A stretch of 64,000 nt of DNA from Balaenoptera acutorostrata (lineage: Eukaryota; Chordata; Mammalia; Artiodactyla; Balaenopteridae): positions 27,116,236-27,180,235 of the forward strand of contig NC_080071.1 of NCBI RefSeq assembly GCF_949987535.1, given 5' to 3'. Positions 23,890 to 37,499 of this stretch are shown here, in pieces; the stretch's first letter is position 1; each line of letters opens with the position of its first letter. The translations under genes were made by a program, and so were the position numbers. The notes below the pieces were generated by a model. The model saw only the letters and a program-made list of their open reading frames with translations, searched no databases and was not told the DNA's origin.

Positions 23890-24600
23890 TAGAAAACTCT
23901 CAGACCTCAATCCATGAGAGGATTTAGAGGTTAGGAAGAATGGAAGAAATCAGGCAGGAAGGTTGAGAAAGGGCAGCAAATGAGGTAGGAGCAAACCCTA
24001 CTCTGTGCATGGTATCTTGCAAGCCAGGTAATATAGCTCACCAGCTCAAGACTGAACTGAAAATAGCTCAAGACTGAACTGAAAATCTGAGTCAAACTCT
24101 CTTGAGATATTGAAGATAAGGACTGAAAATTTACCATTGGATTTGGTAATATTCAAATTCACTGATGATCTTGATAAATGCTATTTCAGTGGAACTGTGA
24201 AAATGAAGTCTAATTTTGGGGAGTTCAATATAGAATTACATCTGAGAAATGGAGAATACCTTCTTTTGGGAAGTTGCTACAAAATGGAGTGGAGAAATAA
24301 GTGATAGTGAGATGGGGAACTGATAGAAAGGGAATTTATTTTTAAGTTTGGAGATATTACAACATATTTGCAGACAAAGGGAATAATAGAGTGAAATAGG
24401 GGGGAAATGATGATGCAGAAGAAAGAGGGGATCGTTAAAGTAGCAAAGATGTAGAATTGGTGAGAGGAAATTATAATCCAAAGCTTAAGAGAAGGAGATG
24501 ACCTTAGGTTGGAGAAAGAACAGTTTCTCTGTCATAACAGGATTGAAGGCTGACTATATGGGTATAAGTATCAAGAGTACATGGAATATAGTACGAAGAA
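23890..24600 (-). mobile_element. L2 LINE fragment
   Basis: GGACTGAAAATTTACCATTG, then CACTGATGATCTTGATAAAT and AGTGGAACTGTGAAAATGAA, match reverse-complemented L2 ORF2 at the region before the RT core. The same block occurs at 54290-54560. A perfect 22-bp tandem duplication lies inside at 24043-24086. No open frame is intact. Confidence 0.78.
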
Positions 24601-27600
24601 GGAAAGAAGTTCCAGGCCCTGGAGTTCTTTCAATTTTCTTAGAAGCAATATCATAAACTGAGATGGAAAAGATGGGAAGAAATGTTGGACAGTTGAAAAG
24701 AAGTAAAGGTGCCTTTTCATGGTATCACAGAGTTGAGTTATGAATTAATAAGGGAAATGTGATATTTGATTGTCAGGCATGACTACTGGGGACCCACTTG
24801 CAATAGCCTACATTTTCTCTAGTCATTATCGTCCATTCAGCTACTAGAGGCAGGTTCATAGTAGAAGAGAGCTGAGTTTAACTAGCTGATTTTTTTTTTT
24901 TTTTTGTCACATTGATTTGAAGAAGAGAGAAAAAGCCCTTCATGGTGAGTGTATATGCGAGGAAGAGACTACAATGATGAATAACGGACCCTAAATTCAG
25001 TAAGTGGAGAAATGTGAACATGAGTGGGACAACAGAAAAATGTGTAGAGGTCAAGAAAATTTTGTTGATGAAGTGTACGGTTTATTGGAGACTTTTCATC
25101 ACAAAGATTCTTTAAAGCTTCCCCATACCCTACTGATACATTGCTCTTGCAATGGTAGAATCTGAAACATCTTTTCAATCTCTTTTATGATAATCTGTCT
25201 AGTCAGGTTTGTACCTTTTCTTGGGTCAGTCTTGCTAATTTACAATTTTCTGGGAAATTATCTACTCCTTTAGGTTTTTCAAATTTTCACCTAAATTTTC
25301 ACCCAAATTTTCTTATAGTTCTTGCAAATTCCTAGTAATTATAGTTATGTCTTTTCCCATGTCTTTAAATAGAGATCTATCTCAACTATTTCAGAGAATT
25401 GTTTGCACACTTTGGAGCACAGCTGATTGAGTGGAAGAATCCCATGGTGACCACCTGATATATAAATAGCCTAACTAGGACTGATTTAATTTCTTTTGAT
25501 AACTCTTGTCCCCACTTTTACTGAAATAGAATGACTAAGTGCTATCATCATTTTAGCAACTTTTTTGGTCATGTGATACTCTTCATTATAGTTCAACACA
25601 TATTAGGAAAAAATGGAAATTAATTATTTTGTTGTTTGTTAAAGAGTGGATTAAGGGCTGCATATATTTTGATAACCGCACTTTATCAGGTGTATGAAGG
25701 TACAAAATTGAAGTGGTATTGTTACTTAAGAAATCATTCTAAATAGAGTCAATGTGATTGTCAGTGGCATTTTATTCTCTTAAAAAAAATAGGGCCAAAT
25801 TGTGCATGGCAGATTGGTCTTTCCTGCTAGATTCCTTTGCCCTAGGCCCTTTGCTTCTGTCAGGAAGTTGTCCTTCAGAGTGAAAGATGCTTTTGCTGGT
25901 TGCAGGCATATTAATTATGCAATACTGTATTTTGAGATGCAATTGCAAATATAACTAAACTATTGCCCTGAACTTACAAGTTGTATTATCGCCTTAGAAA
26001 ACCTGAACAGCTAATTCACATTTCTTCATTTGTGTTCATAGACTATTTCCTTTTGACATACTGAAACTGTGAGATGAAGCAGGCTTCCAGACTTGCAGAA
26101 GTGATCAGCTTGGGGGTCTCAAACTCCGTGATCCTTGGAGGAACAAGTTTATTCTCAAAATCCCCACATTTGCAAGAAAGTTATTTTTTTAGAGATGGCA
26201 ACAGTTAAGAATGGTTTAAACAAGTTATATTTCATTATATCTAACCACTGAATCATCCACTATAAACAACACAAGCTGATCTTATAGCTCAGTCAAGGCC
26301 ACCACTGAGATGTGAACTTCAATGACCTCAGTCAAGTCTAGCATGGCTATTGATTAAAACATGCCAGCAAGAGCTTTGTGCCTCATTGACCTGCTAAAGG
26401 TGCCCTTTAGAGAAAATGTTGACAAACACAGGAGAGAGCCTTGACCCTCACTTGCCACTCTGAATGGCTGCTGGGATTTGTAAGTTGATTTGCAGTAATG
26501 TACATGGGCAACCGGCAAGCCACAGGGCCTGGAACTAGGAGAGGTGGTGTTCACCTTTCCCTCCAGCCCTGTGACATTGCAGAAATTTCTAAAAGTGAAA
26601 ACTGGTTCTCAGGAAATTTCTCAATTGAACCCCAGGTATCAGTAAAGACCAGATATAAACCATAAGTATTAGGTGCACATTTTAAAATGATAATATAGGT
26701 TTACGTCAATTTTGTTTTTCACAGAACTCATAATCAGAAACTGAGGCTCTTTAGATGAGCACAACAAAAGATTTGTGAGGACAAATGATGTTGCATTTAC
26801 ATTAGTATACATATCCCAAGTCTTCCATAAATGTCACCCTCCTTGAATATTTTTCATAGTACCTGAGATAGTTATATGTGTCCACAAATCAGTCCCAGAT
26901 GTCACTTGTCACTGCTAAGGCCACCCATGGGACTGCAATCCCACTCAAATAGTGGTGTTGTGAGTACTGCAAGTATTCTAGTTTGTTCTAAAGCCAAGTA
27001 ACCGTGAGTATCCGTGTAGATACACATAAAGTTTAAATGGAGAAAGAAGCTCCTGGAGACACAATTGTCCTGAGACAATTTTTTTCTTAAGGAGTTTTGA
27101 TGTTTTAAGCTTGTTTGAATGACATCGGCATAAGTTGTTCGCTCAGTCTATTTCTTCATTCAATAACCCATTTATAGTATTTCTACATTAGCTATTGTTA
27201 TTGGCTACGATCAGTAATAGTTCATTTCTGGCTATTGTGGAAACACAATAAATGAACCACACTTCACATGTTTCTCTACATCATGTTTAAGGAAAATTTT
27301 ACACTTGTATATGGACATAATGATTTATCTTAACGTATTAGAATGGAAAGATTATTAATCTTTAGGAAAAGTAATTATATATATTTTAGTCTGGGGAAAT
27401 AAAGGCATGTAATTACTGCCAGGATTTTATCATCTCTTTAAAGTATTGCACTAATCATAATAAATATTCATTGTGATTTTCATCAACTATCTAGCTACAG
27501 TATTTTGGTTGATTTTCCTGTTTATTTTTGTGTCTTGACAATACGAATCTCCTGGAGACTAGAAAGTTATTTAAATCTAGTGTAATGCTGATTGATAAGA

Positions 27601-28825
27601 TAAAATGCCTTTAATTTCTTATCCATAGTAACAGTTGTTGATTGAATAACAGGTAAATAAATGAATGAACATGTATGAATGATTAGAAATTTACTACATT
27701 TTTCTAAGATGGATATTCTTTCTGCACTAATTTATATACAGTACGATCATTCAGTTCTAAATTTAATGCCTTATTTATATTCCAAGATTCCTATTGATTT
27801 TCCTCTGTGTCACATTATATTTACACCCTGTCGTCAGCTTTACTCTTTGAAAATATAACCTTATGTAACATATTGAAACATATTTTCTTTTCTAAGGAAA
27901 AAATAAGGAGATATCAACAGACTGAAAAGATGTTTTCAGAGGCATAGATTCTTCAGGAAGATACTGGCGTTCATAAGATCTCAAGGTTAGCATACATTAT
28001 TATTTTCATGCTTTTACAGATCTGAGATATAACTGTGTCACTGCTCCGTGTTGTTATTGCTAATGTGTAATTGGATAATAAGGAAAAATGCTCTTATATA
28101 AAATACATATTTTTTAAAAGATCTTTTCAAAATTTTTAGAAATTCGTTTATACCAGAAATGTATTATTTCATTCAATTTGGGATGGTTACAAGAAAATAT
28201 TGTTTTTGTAGAGAATCCATTGGTTATTAAAATTTTCTTCACGTTTTTAAAGGGTAACACTGTTAGCATAAAAATAAATGTTAGGCATTCCTATAAAATT
28301 TTATTTTTGATTTCTTAAGGAATGTACACCTATTTAGCAAATTTTTTATTTATTTTGTATCTTTGGTTACAACATACACACATATATACATATAGTTTAG
28401 AAGGATAGCTGATCAGCAATTCTTCTAAAATTCTTAGAATCCCACTCCCCAACTTTCCCAAGTACAGTCAAAGAAATTTTACTCTTGTCGGAAAATGTGA
28501 CCTCAATAAGATGACAGTTGATATGAATGAGCAAAAGGATATTTGAGGAACTTTTCTAAGTTGTTAGAATCATATGTCTAGAAAAGAAAAGCAAAATAAG
28601 CCTACTCTCATTAAACAGCTTTTTATAATAATAAACAAATGTAAAATATTCATTTGGAAGTTTGAGTTACAACGTAGGTGAAAATGGCTCATTCTAATGG
28701 AATAGCTTGAGAAAGTGAATGATTTCTGACTTCTTTATATTGTGGGACCCAATATGAAATATTCATGATTTTAAATGAAATGTATTAATGATTCTTATTT
28801 ATTTATTTTTATTTGTTTTGTGTGT
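24601..28825. other. Long unique, AT-rich stretch
   Basis: The longest part of the window in which I recognise neither gene nor repeat. A T-run lies at 24893-24905. Open frames here (24969-25178, 26354-26554) are short and unrecognised. Such DNA may hold conserved non-coding elements, which cannot be judged from one sequence. Confidence 0.55.
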
Positions 28826-29050
28826 TTATTTATCTTTATTGACATAACATTGGTTTATAACATTATGTAAGATGCATGTGTACAACATTATATTTCTGCT
28901 TCTGTATACAACACAGCATGCTGAGCATAAAAAATTTAGTTTCTGTCTGTTACCACAGAGTTGACCTTCCTTACCCATTCCCCACCCCTCCACCGCCTCC
29001 CAGCCCCTTCCTCTCTGGTAACCACTACTCTGTTCTCTGTAATGACCTTT
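28826..29050 (-). mobile_element. Old L1 3' UTR fragment
   Basis: ATCTTTATTGACATAACATT, ATGCATGTGTACAACATTAT and CTCTGGTAACCACTACTCTG are reverse-complement features of a mammalian L1 3' UTR. Confidence 0.78.
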
Positions 29051-29104
29051 TTATTTTTATTGCCTTGGTCAGGCTTGTCTTCAATATCTACTTGTTTTCC
29101 TCAC

Positions 29105-29330
29105 TCATCCAAGGATATATTCATTCAAAATTTATTTAGGACTTACCATATGCAAGACAATGGCTGAGTGCTGCTTTGGTTGTTTCAAAATGAATAAGAT
29201 ATGGTTCTTGTTCTCGAGAATTGCCGAACCAATATGTTACTCAGAAATTAATTTTATTATTAACGCAAACAACACATAATTAAAAAGACAGGCTAGATTT
29301 AAAAGGGCATGTAATGAATTCTAAAGCACA
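29105..29330 (-). mobile_element. L2 3' end fragment
   Basis: TTCATTCAAAATTTATTTAG, ACCATATGCAAGACAATGG and later GGCATGTAATGAATTCTAAA follow the order of a reverse-complemented L2 3' end. Confidence 0.6.
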
Positions 29331-29954
29331 ATGGGAATTAGTTGGGGATTATTCATATTTTCACATTATGGCTTTTATTAGCCTACAATACTGAGAGTTA
29401 ATACCAATGGGAATGATGCTCCGTTACAACCCACACTCAAGTGACCTTTTATTAAAGTAGCTCTTCAAGTACACCACAAGTAAGTAATATGAGATTCTAA
29501 GAAAGAAAAGTCTCTTTTTTGCCACAACTGCAAATTTAATGTTGTAGAAAATAGTTATGCAAACACATGAAAAGAACAAAGGTGAGCATTGCCTGCTTGG
29601 TTTTTCTTATTCCTGTACAGGCAACTTTATTAAGCTCACCAGAGAATCAAATCATTTCCCCAATGACCTAGAAAGGCAAGTAGATTTGCAATGCTTGTAA
29701 TGTAGGTTTGAATGCTATAAACCCCTATGGAATCCATATGCAAATAGCTGGATAAGTAAAGAGATTTGCAATGGAGTGGGAGTCTAAACTCTGTTGGAAA
29801 TAGAATCCCATAGCACTCTGCTTCTCACAAAAAGCTTTTAGAAAGGTCATGTCTTAAGAAGTTAAAGGAAGTCAAGCAATTAAAAATAGTAAACATCGTT
29901 TTGAAAAGTCGGTGAAGACACCCCTTTCTTAATTATTCCATTAGAGTGGTTAAA
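29331..29954. other. Unique DNA
   Basis: Nothing recognised. Confidence 0.55.
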
Positions 29955-30230
29955 TTAATTTATATAAGAACTACAATCATTCAACAAATATTTATCAATT
30001 GCCTGCTATGTGCATGGGGGCAACAGCAGTGAATAAAATACACCAATATCCTTGCCTTAGTGGAATTACATTCTAAAGTGTGGAAATATATAATCAATAA
30101 AAAACAAAGTTAATTATATGTTACATTAGATGGTGATGGTGCTATGGAGAAAAAGAAAACAGGTAAAGAACATAGAATGTAAGGAGGGGTAGAATTTTTA
30201 AAGAGCCTAATAACCTAGTACTACATAATT
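29955..30230 (-). mobile_element. L2 3' end fragment
   Basis: TCAACAAATATTTATCAATT, GCAACAGCAGTGAATAAAAT and GATGGTGATGGTGCTATGGA match the reverse-complemented 3' portion of L2. Confidence 0.72.
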
Positions 30231-30672
30231 TGTACAAAGGAGATAGATGTCACTTTTCCCCACATCGTGCCAACTAAAAGCAAGTATAGTGAAGTAGAGC
30301 ATCTGACCGTAAGTTTTCTAAATCATCATTTGCTAAGGTAAATATTTTAATGTACGTAAAATAACTAGTATCTCAGTTTCGCTGGAAAGAAAAGACTTTT
30401 TAAAATGATAATACATTTACTACATGTACATGAAATACTGTCAAAGTGTTTGCAATAAAGAAATATACAACTGAACGTGGATTCATCCATTCACTTACTA
30501 AAGGATAAAGACTATAACTATCCATCTGTGTATGGGGGAAAATCAATCCATTTTTTAGAATTGAATAAATATTATAAACCTAATAGTTAAAGATCTCTAT
30601 GACAATACATATAGATGATTCATGGTGCTAGAAGACTCTATATAATTTTTCTTTTTTTTTAAAGAGTAACAC
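30231..30672. other. Unique DNA
   Basis: No recognisable gene or repeat. Confidence 0.5.
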
Positions 30673-30687
30673 TTTTTTTTTTTAATT

Positions 30688-30732
<45 letters not shown>

Positions 30733-30992
30733 GCTGTGTTGGGTCTTCGTTTCTGTGCGAGGGCTTTCTCTAGTTGCGGCGAGTGGGGCCACTCTTCATC
30801 GCGGTGCGCGGGCCTCTCACTGTTGCGGCCTCTCTTGTTGCGGAGCACAGGCTCCAGACGCTCAGGCTCAGTAGTTGTGACTCACGGGCCTAGTTGCTCC
30901 ATGGCATGTGGGATCTTCCCAGACCAGGGCTCGAACCCATGTCCCCTGCATTGGCAGGCAGATCCTCAACCACTGTGCCACCAGGGAAGCCC
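30673..30992 (-). mobile_element. CHR-type SINE with long TTTA-repeat tail
   Basis: The tRNA-like head lies at the right (…CCACCAGGGAAGCCC) and the tail at the left. The tail has expanded to about ten TTTA units (30688-30730) next to a further T-run. No clear target duplication was found, partly because both flanks are T-rich. Confidence 0.94.
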
Positions 30993-31534
30993 TGTTTTTT
31001 TATTGTTCTTTCATCAGTCTTATTATCATTTTAGGAGAGTACTGAGTACTGGGATTGAAGACAGAAGGAAATTATTTAAACACCACCTCATTCACATAGT
31101 ACACTAATTTTTTAAAAGACATATGTGTTTCGTTGTACATTTGATTTATTAGAAGAAGTGTGGAGATTTGGAAATTAAAATAAATCAATCTATTTGTGAT
31201 CTTCAACAAATGAGTCATCAGGTTTCTTTTGATGGTAATCTGGTTAATTTTCCTGTGAAACATTAAGTGCTGAGCTCAAGATTCTGGAGTTGTTTACAGG
31301 CCAGATAACCCTGCCCATTTTTTGGAGTCTGCACTATAGATGAACCCATCACATAAATTGACATTATCTTAAAAGCCATTCAGTCTTGACTTTACTGGAT
31401 AAAATTGAAAAGTTTAGCCAACTTGGGGTGCAGAAAAGTAGTTAAATCAGTTTTTTCATTGTTAATAAGTCAATGTGAAAGGAATATCCAGCCATCCAAA
31501 AGAACAAAATTTAGATTAAGAGGTTTCAAAACCT
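30993..31534. other. Unique DNA
   Basis: Nothing recognised. The minus open frame 31072-31263 is AT-driven. Confidence 0.5.
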
Positions 31535-31650
31535 ATTAAGTATTATAATTCCTTTAATCTTCCAAAACACAGGTATTATAAATAGTATTATCATCTAAAG
31601 GAAATAAATGTCCAGTACTGAAGTAGTAAAAGAAGTACAAGGTAAAGGTC
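31535..31650 (-). repeat. MIR fragment
   Basis: CCTTTAATCTTCCAAAACAC, ATTATCATCTAAAGGAAATA and later GGTAAAGGTCACG follow the order of reverse-complemented MIR, strongly decayed. Confidence 0.5.
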
Positions 31651-32307
31651 ACGATTGTTTAGAAGACCTATCTTAATTAAACCAAGGCAGTGGGTATATA
31701 TAACATGCTGTATTGTAGACAGAAAAGATGGTCAGCTCTGTGAAGCTGACCAAATAGAGGCAACCAGCACAACAGTATTGTTTGTTTTGGGAAAACCAAA
31801 AGAAAAGAAAAAATAAGTGTTGCAGAGGACTAGTGGAAGATTATGGGAAAAACAAAGACTTCTTATGTAATGTCACTGTGTCAGCGATAGATTCCTCCCA
31901 AACCAACATTAATCTTTGCTAGATTCATCTAGAGACTTTGAAAGAAAGAACTAGAAACTCTCGTTTAAGGGTAACTAAAACATGACTTTTCAAAAGCAAG
32001 TAGAAAATAGCAAATACTTTCCCTTAAATTCGCTCACTTTCATCTTCTGTATAAGTGCTTTACAAAAGTTAAACCCAGGAATATTTTGCAGATTTGTACC
32101 ACAAATCCAGTTCCCCATGGACTCTTCCAAATAATGACTCTTGCATCCTCTCACAAACCACCACACACAAATATACATCTTTGAATCTTACATCACCTGG
32201 CATGCCCATGTTCTGGGTTGTTCCTCCCTCTCCACCTTTCTTCAGTGGTTCTCCAAGTGACTTCCTACCATTCTCCTTTTCCATCATTCTTATAAATGAT
32301 CTGTCTA
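31651..32307. other. Unique DNA
   Basis: Nothing recognised. The 150-aa minus frame 32069-32521 overlaps the DNA transposon to the right and is not a gene I recognise. Confidence 0.5.
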
Positions 32308-32518
32308 ATCCAGGTTTCTCAACCTCAGCACTACTGACACTTTGATGGCATAATTTTTTGTTGAAGGGCTGTCCTGTGCACTGTAGGATGTTTAGCGGCC
32401 TCCCGGGCAGTAGTCGCCAGTAGTACTCCACCCTGCAAGTTGTGAAAACCAAAAATGTCTCCAGACATTGCCCAATGTCCCTTTGGGACAAAATTATCTC
32501 CAGATGAGAACCACTGAT
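32308..32518. mobile_element. hAT-type non-autonomous DNA transposon (MER5/MER20-like)
   Basis: The terminal sequences are inverted: GGTTTCTCAACCTCAG at the left and GATGAGAACCACTG at the right. Between them GCTGTCCTGTGCACTGTAGG, ATGTTTAGC and AAATGTCTCCAGACATTGCC are characteristic of a common mammalian hAT-Charlie-derived repeat about 210 bp long. It has no coding capacity. The exact family name is from memory. Confidence 0.75.
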
Positions 32519-32559
32519 CAAATCCTAACCGTCACAACCTCAATAAGCATCCACTCCGT

Positions 32560-33865
32560 ATCAACAACCTCCCAACCACCTACAGCATCTTGTTCTCCAT
32601 TAAAACTCAACTGAGACACTTTAAATTCCAGCCCCTTTGTTAAAGTGAAACTCACTTCTGACCATCTGTATGTTTTTAGTTCCCTTTTATTTGCTTACAC
32701 CTGGCCTTGTATCTAAAATGCGTCTAACGGAAAAATGAGTGAGTATAGAATAAGTGAGAAAATTAGGGAAAAGGAAAAATAAGGTAAAAACATAAGATTG
32801 TCAGGAGTTGCAAATGAATAAACCCTTTTCCTCTCACTTTTTTTTTTTCTTGAATTCATGGATATTTCCATGTTCCCCAAGTCTTACTTGGAATTCGACT
32901 TGGACACCGGCAGCTCACCCTCCACATTTCTTAGCCTGTCCTTTTTACACTGTACATGCAAACCTGAATCCATAGGGGAAATCTCTTTTCTTACATACAG
33001 GCACATGAGTGCTACAGGAGCAAATTATACCACTCTGCAGATAGATGGTTTTCTAATCTGAGTCAGCCCCTAAGTAGCATTCACTAATCCTTTCACTCTG
33101 ACTGTGGTCAACCACCATTTCAAAACCATATCACCCCACCCAAGCCATACAATCTCTCCCCTTCACTCTCAGTGCACCTGCTGTTTTGACAAGAAAATTA
33201 AGGTCATTGTGCGGAAACTACTTGTGCATCCTTGCAATTCCCTCCAGCACCAAACAGCAACATCTATCACCATTCTTTCTTTCCTCCAATCTTAAGGGAT
33301 CAGGAGTCCTTCCTGCTATTCAAGGCAAAGCGTGGATTTGATTTTATCCCCTATCACTGGTGCTGAGGCTTTTGCCATTAATTTCCCTTATGTCCTTTAT
33401 CTTCAACTTTTTCTTCTTTGCTGGCCCTTTTTCTTCAACCTGTACATGCTCTTCAAACTTCTATCCAAAAAAGTAAATCAACAAATAAAAGCAAACTGAC
33501 CTCTCCCTTCACTAGATTTCACTTGCTGCTACCATCCAATTTCTCTACTCCCCAGCTCATTCAAACTCTCCATAGCTGCGGTTATCTCCAACTTCCAAGG
33601 TTCAGTCACTCCTCAGCACAGTACGATCTGATTTCTAACCCCATTTAACAGAGCATGCTCTCTCTAAAGGCTCAGATGACCTGCAGCCCTTATCTTGACT
33701 GGTTCTCTCAGGGGTATTTGACACTGTTAACTTCATTTTTCTTCTTTCACTCCCTGGGCTGCTGTGACACCCCTCCCTCTTGGTTTGCCTCATACCTTGG
33801 AGACCCTTTTATAAAGTCCCCTTTCACAGGCTCTTCTTTCTCTGTTCTTTCACAAAGTGAGGAAT
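32560..33865 (+). mobile_element. L2 LINE fragment
   Basis: C- and T-rich sense-strand L2 coding sequence, decayed. It includes an N-terminal-to-RT transition at 33640-33750 (CTCTAAAGGCTCAGATGACC, then GGTATTTGACACTGTTAACT), equivalent to the L2 block preceding the RT core. The open frames at 33104-33295, 33418-33648 and 33655-33885 are pieces of this element. Confidence 0.75.
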
Positions 33866-34664
33866 CACAACTCAAATACCAATAGGCAACCATAGGTGAT
33901 ATAAATGAGTGAAGTCAGCTCACTGAAAACAAGAAACACTGCGGGGGCCAAACAACTTGCCCATGAAAGGTCTTGATATTTCACTCTTGCTCACATGATA
34001 GTGTTCCCTAGAGACCCACCCTCAGCTTACTGCTCATCCACCCTCCTGGCTCTCCCTGATCAAGCAAAGCCACTCTTAAGACTTTATGAATGACATAGGC
34101 GGCAGTGACTCCAACCCTGTTCTTTGATTAAACTAAAGAATTGCACATTACACACACATGTCTACAGGATATCAATGTCTAGTAAGGACAGACACAAAAC
34201 CAAATCATCAGAGCAATGGAAATACAAAGTCCAAAAACAGACACTATATACATGTGATCATAACATGCAACAAAGAAATAATCATCAGTCAATGGGGGAG
34301 GCCTTCCAATGAAAGGCTGTTAACAACCCCAAGTACACATAATTAATTCGTGTCTGATAAAGAAGGCATTTTGAATGGGGAGAAGCAGGAAAGGACAATG
34401 GCTTACTTAGAAGAAGGTACTAGAACAATTCTTTAACTATGTGGGGAAAGATAAGGTGAGATCTATACATCATACTATATTGAAGTAAACTGCAGATAAA
34501 GATTTAAAATATTTTGAGATTTAAAATTACTTTAAATATTTTCAAATGTTTAAATTATTATTGAACATTCAGTAAATTCAATAGTTCACAGGTATTTATG
34601 TGCCTTGGGTTTAGGAAAGCACTTAAGCAATGCAAGAAAGCAAAAGAAAGGTGAAAAATAATTT
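33866..34664. other. Unique DNA
   Basis: Nothing recognised. The two overlapping plus frames near 34124-34346 show no domain. Confidence 0.5.
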
Positions 34665-35440
34665 ATTCTTTTTATATTTACAAACAATAAAATTTACTCT
34701 TCTTGGTGTACCGTTTCATGAGATTTGACAATTGCATAGAGTCATGTAACCTTCACCACAATCAAGATACAGTTTCATCACCCCCAAAATTCCCTTGAGG
34801 TGCCCCTTGTAAGCTCCTCCCCACCCTAATCCCTGGCAACTGATCTGTTTTAGGTCACTATAGTTTTGCCTTTTCCAGAATGTCATATCAATGGAAACAT
34901 ACAGAATGTAATCTTTTGCATCTGGCCTCTTTCCCTTAATTATAATACATTTGATATAGATTTATGTTGTTGCATATTTCAATAGTTTTTTCCTTATTAT
35001 TGCTAAGTAGTATTCCATTGTATAGATGTATCACAGTTTGTTTATCCATTAAAGGACATTTGGGTTGTTTAGATTTTGATGTTTTGAATAAAGCCGCTAT
35101 AAGGATCCAAGTAGAATTTTTTGTGAGAAGCTAAGTTTTTGTTTATCATGGGTAACAGCTCTGGTGGGATTGTGTGTCACATGTTAAGTTTATAACTTTC
35201 TAAGACACTACAAAAACGTATTCCAAAATGGCTTATATCATCTTGCATTTCCATCAGTAATGTATGAACATTCACACTGCTCCACACATTTACCAGTATT
35301 TGGTATTGCCAGTTTTTATTTAATTTATTTTATTCTAGCCATTCTAATTGTTGTGGTTTTAAATTTGTATGTCCTTAATAAATAATAATATTGAGCATTT
35401 TTACTTGTGCTTATTCACCATCTATATACATATATACTTT
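34665..35440 (-). mobile_element. Old L1 3' region
   Basis: TTGGTGTACCGTTTCATGAG, CCTTTTCCAGAATGTCATAT and GTATTCCATTGTATAGATGT are reverse-complemented L1 3' UTR and ORF2 end. A closely similar order of motifs recurs in the next element, so these are two separate old insertions. Confidence 0.82.
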
Positions 35441-35464
35441 TGTGAAGTGTTTGTTCAAATATTT

Positions 35465-37200
35465 TGTCCAATTTTTTAAAAAGTCTTAATTATTTAGAGC
35501 AGTTTTAGGTTCACAGCAAAATTGAGAGGAAGGTACAGAGATTTTCCATATATTCCCCACCCCATACACATGCATAGCTTCCCCCATTATCAACATCCTT
35601 CACCAGAGTGGTAGCTTTGTTATAACTGATGAACCTACATTGACACATCGCCCAAAGTCCACGGTTTGCATTAGGTTTCATTCTTGGTGTTGTGCATTGT
35701 ATGGGTTTGGGTAAATGTATAACGACATGTATCCATCACTGTAGTATAATACAGAATATTTTCACTACCCTCCGAGTCCTTTGTGCTCCACCTATTTATC
35801 TTTCCTTCCCACCCTCACTCCCTGGCAACCACTGATCTTTTACTGTCTGCATCATTTTTGCCTTTTCCAGAATGTCATATACTTGGAAGAGTATAGTACA
35901 TAGCCTTCTCAGGTTGTCTTCTTTCACTTGATAATATGCATTTAAGTTTCCTCCCTGTCTTTTTGTGGCTGAAAAGCCACATTTATTTTTAGCACTAAAA
36001 AATATTCCATTGTCTGGATGTACCACACTTTTTTATCCATTCACCTACTAAAGGATATCTAAGTTTTGGTAATTATGAATAAAGCTCCTAGAAACATTCA
36101 GTTGCAGATTTTTTCATGGATGTAAGTTTCCAACCCCTTTGGGTAAATAACTGTTAAGTCATATGGTAAGAGTATGTTTAGCTTTGTAAGAAACCGCCAA
36201 ACTGTCTTCCAAAGTGCCTGTACCATTCTGCATTCCCAGGAGCAATGAAGAGTTCCTATTGCTCCACATCCTTGCCAGCATTTGGTATTGTCAGTGTTTT
36301 GGATTTTGGCCATTCTAATAGGTGTATAGTGGTATCTCATTTTTAAAATTTGCATTTTCCTGATGATACATGATGTGGAACATCTTTTCATATGGTATTT
36401 GCCATCTGTATATCTTTGGTGAGGTGTTCATTCAGGTCTTTGCCCCATTTTTTTTAATCCATTTTTTTCTTATTGTTGAGTTTTAAGAGTTCTTTGTATA
36501 TATATATATATATTTTTTTTTTTTGCCTAGTTTTTTTTTATTGAGTTGTTTTTTATTGTTTAGTTTTGAGAGTTCTTTATAAATATTCTGGATAAAATTC
36601 CTTTGGGAGATGTGGAATTTGCAAATATTTTCTCCTTTTGTGGCTCGTTTTTTGTATTCTTGACTTTTTTCTTTCACAGAGTAAGAGTTTTTAACTTTGA
36701 TGAAGTCATATTTATGAATTTTTTTCTTTTATGAATTAGGATTTTGGTGTTGTATCTAAGAGCTCTTTGCCTATCCCAAGGTCATAAAGATTTCACCTAT
36801 TTTTCTTCTAAATATTTTATAATTTCATGTTTTACATTTAGGTATACGAACAATTTTGAGTAAATTTTTGTATAAGGTAAGAGACTGAGGTTCAATATTT
36901 TGCATACAGATGTCCAACTGTTTCATCACTATTTTTCTTGAGGACTCTCTCTTCTTTAAATTGCCTCTGCACTTTTGTCAAAAATCAATCATATTTGTGT
37001 GGATCTATTTCTGGACTCTCTATTTTGTCCCACTGATGTATGTATTTGTAATTTTTCCCATTATCACAGTCTTGATTCCTGTAGCTCTGTAGTAAGTCTT
37101 GAGATCAGATAGTGCGTGCCCTCTTCTTTTTCAAAATTGCTCTGTCCTATGCATTTTAAAATCAGCTTGTCAATATCTAAAAAAAAATTCTTCTGGGGTT
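35465..37200 (-). mobile_element. Old L1M-type element, 5'-truncated
   Basis: The 3' UTR is at the left (TTTAGGTTCACAGCAAAATT, CCCCCATTATCAACATCC). The ORF2 C-terminus follows at 36098-36391 with [17 protein letters not shown], the cysteine-rich L1 tail, and decayed RT sequence continues to about 37170. A TA run at 36498-36511 and T-rich tract at 36512-36540 lie inside. ORF2 is interrupted by stops and frameshifts. Confidence 0.87.
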
Positions 37201-37499
37201 TTGATTGGAAATCATTGACATATATTTTTTAAATGCTCCAAATTAAACTTAAATTAAAAAATCTTGAATCTGTATATATAAGATACAGTCAATATTATTA
37301 AAATATGGAGAGTTGTTAGATATCATTAAGAAAATATAAACCTCATTAAGATAATTAACAAGGCCTTGTGGGAACTTTTTACAAAAGATGTTCTGGTCAG
37401 CTCTAAATTTTAAAAATAATGTTAAAATAACAAGTAATCTAAAACATTTGATGTGTAATGGTCATATAAACATATAAAACTTTGGGAAATAATACAGCA

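Noticed and set aside
25770..26110. Block with TTAATTATGC and mixed composition, possibly a conserved regulatory element
   Set aside because: A homeobox-like string alone is too common in AT-rich DNA to support a call.
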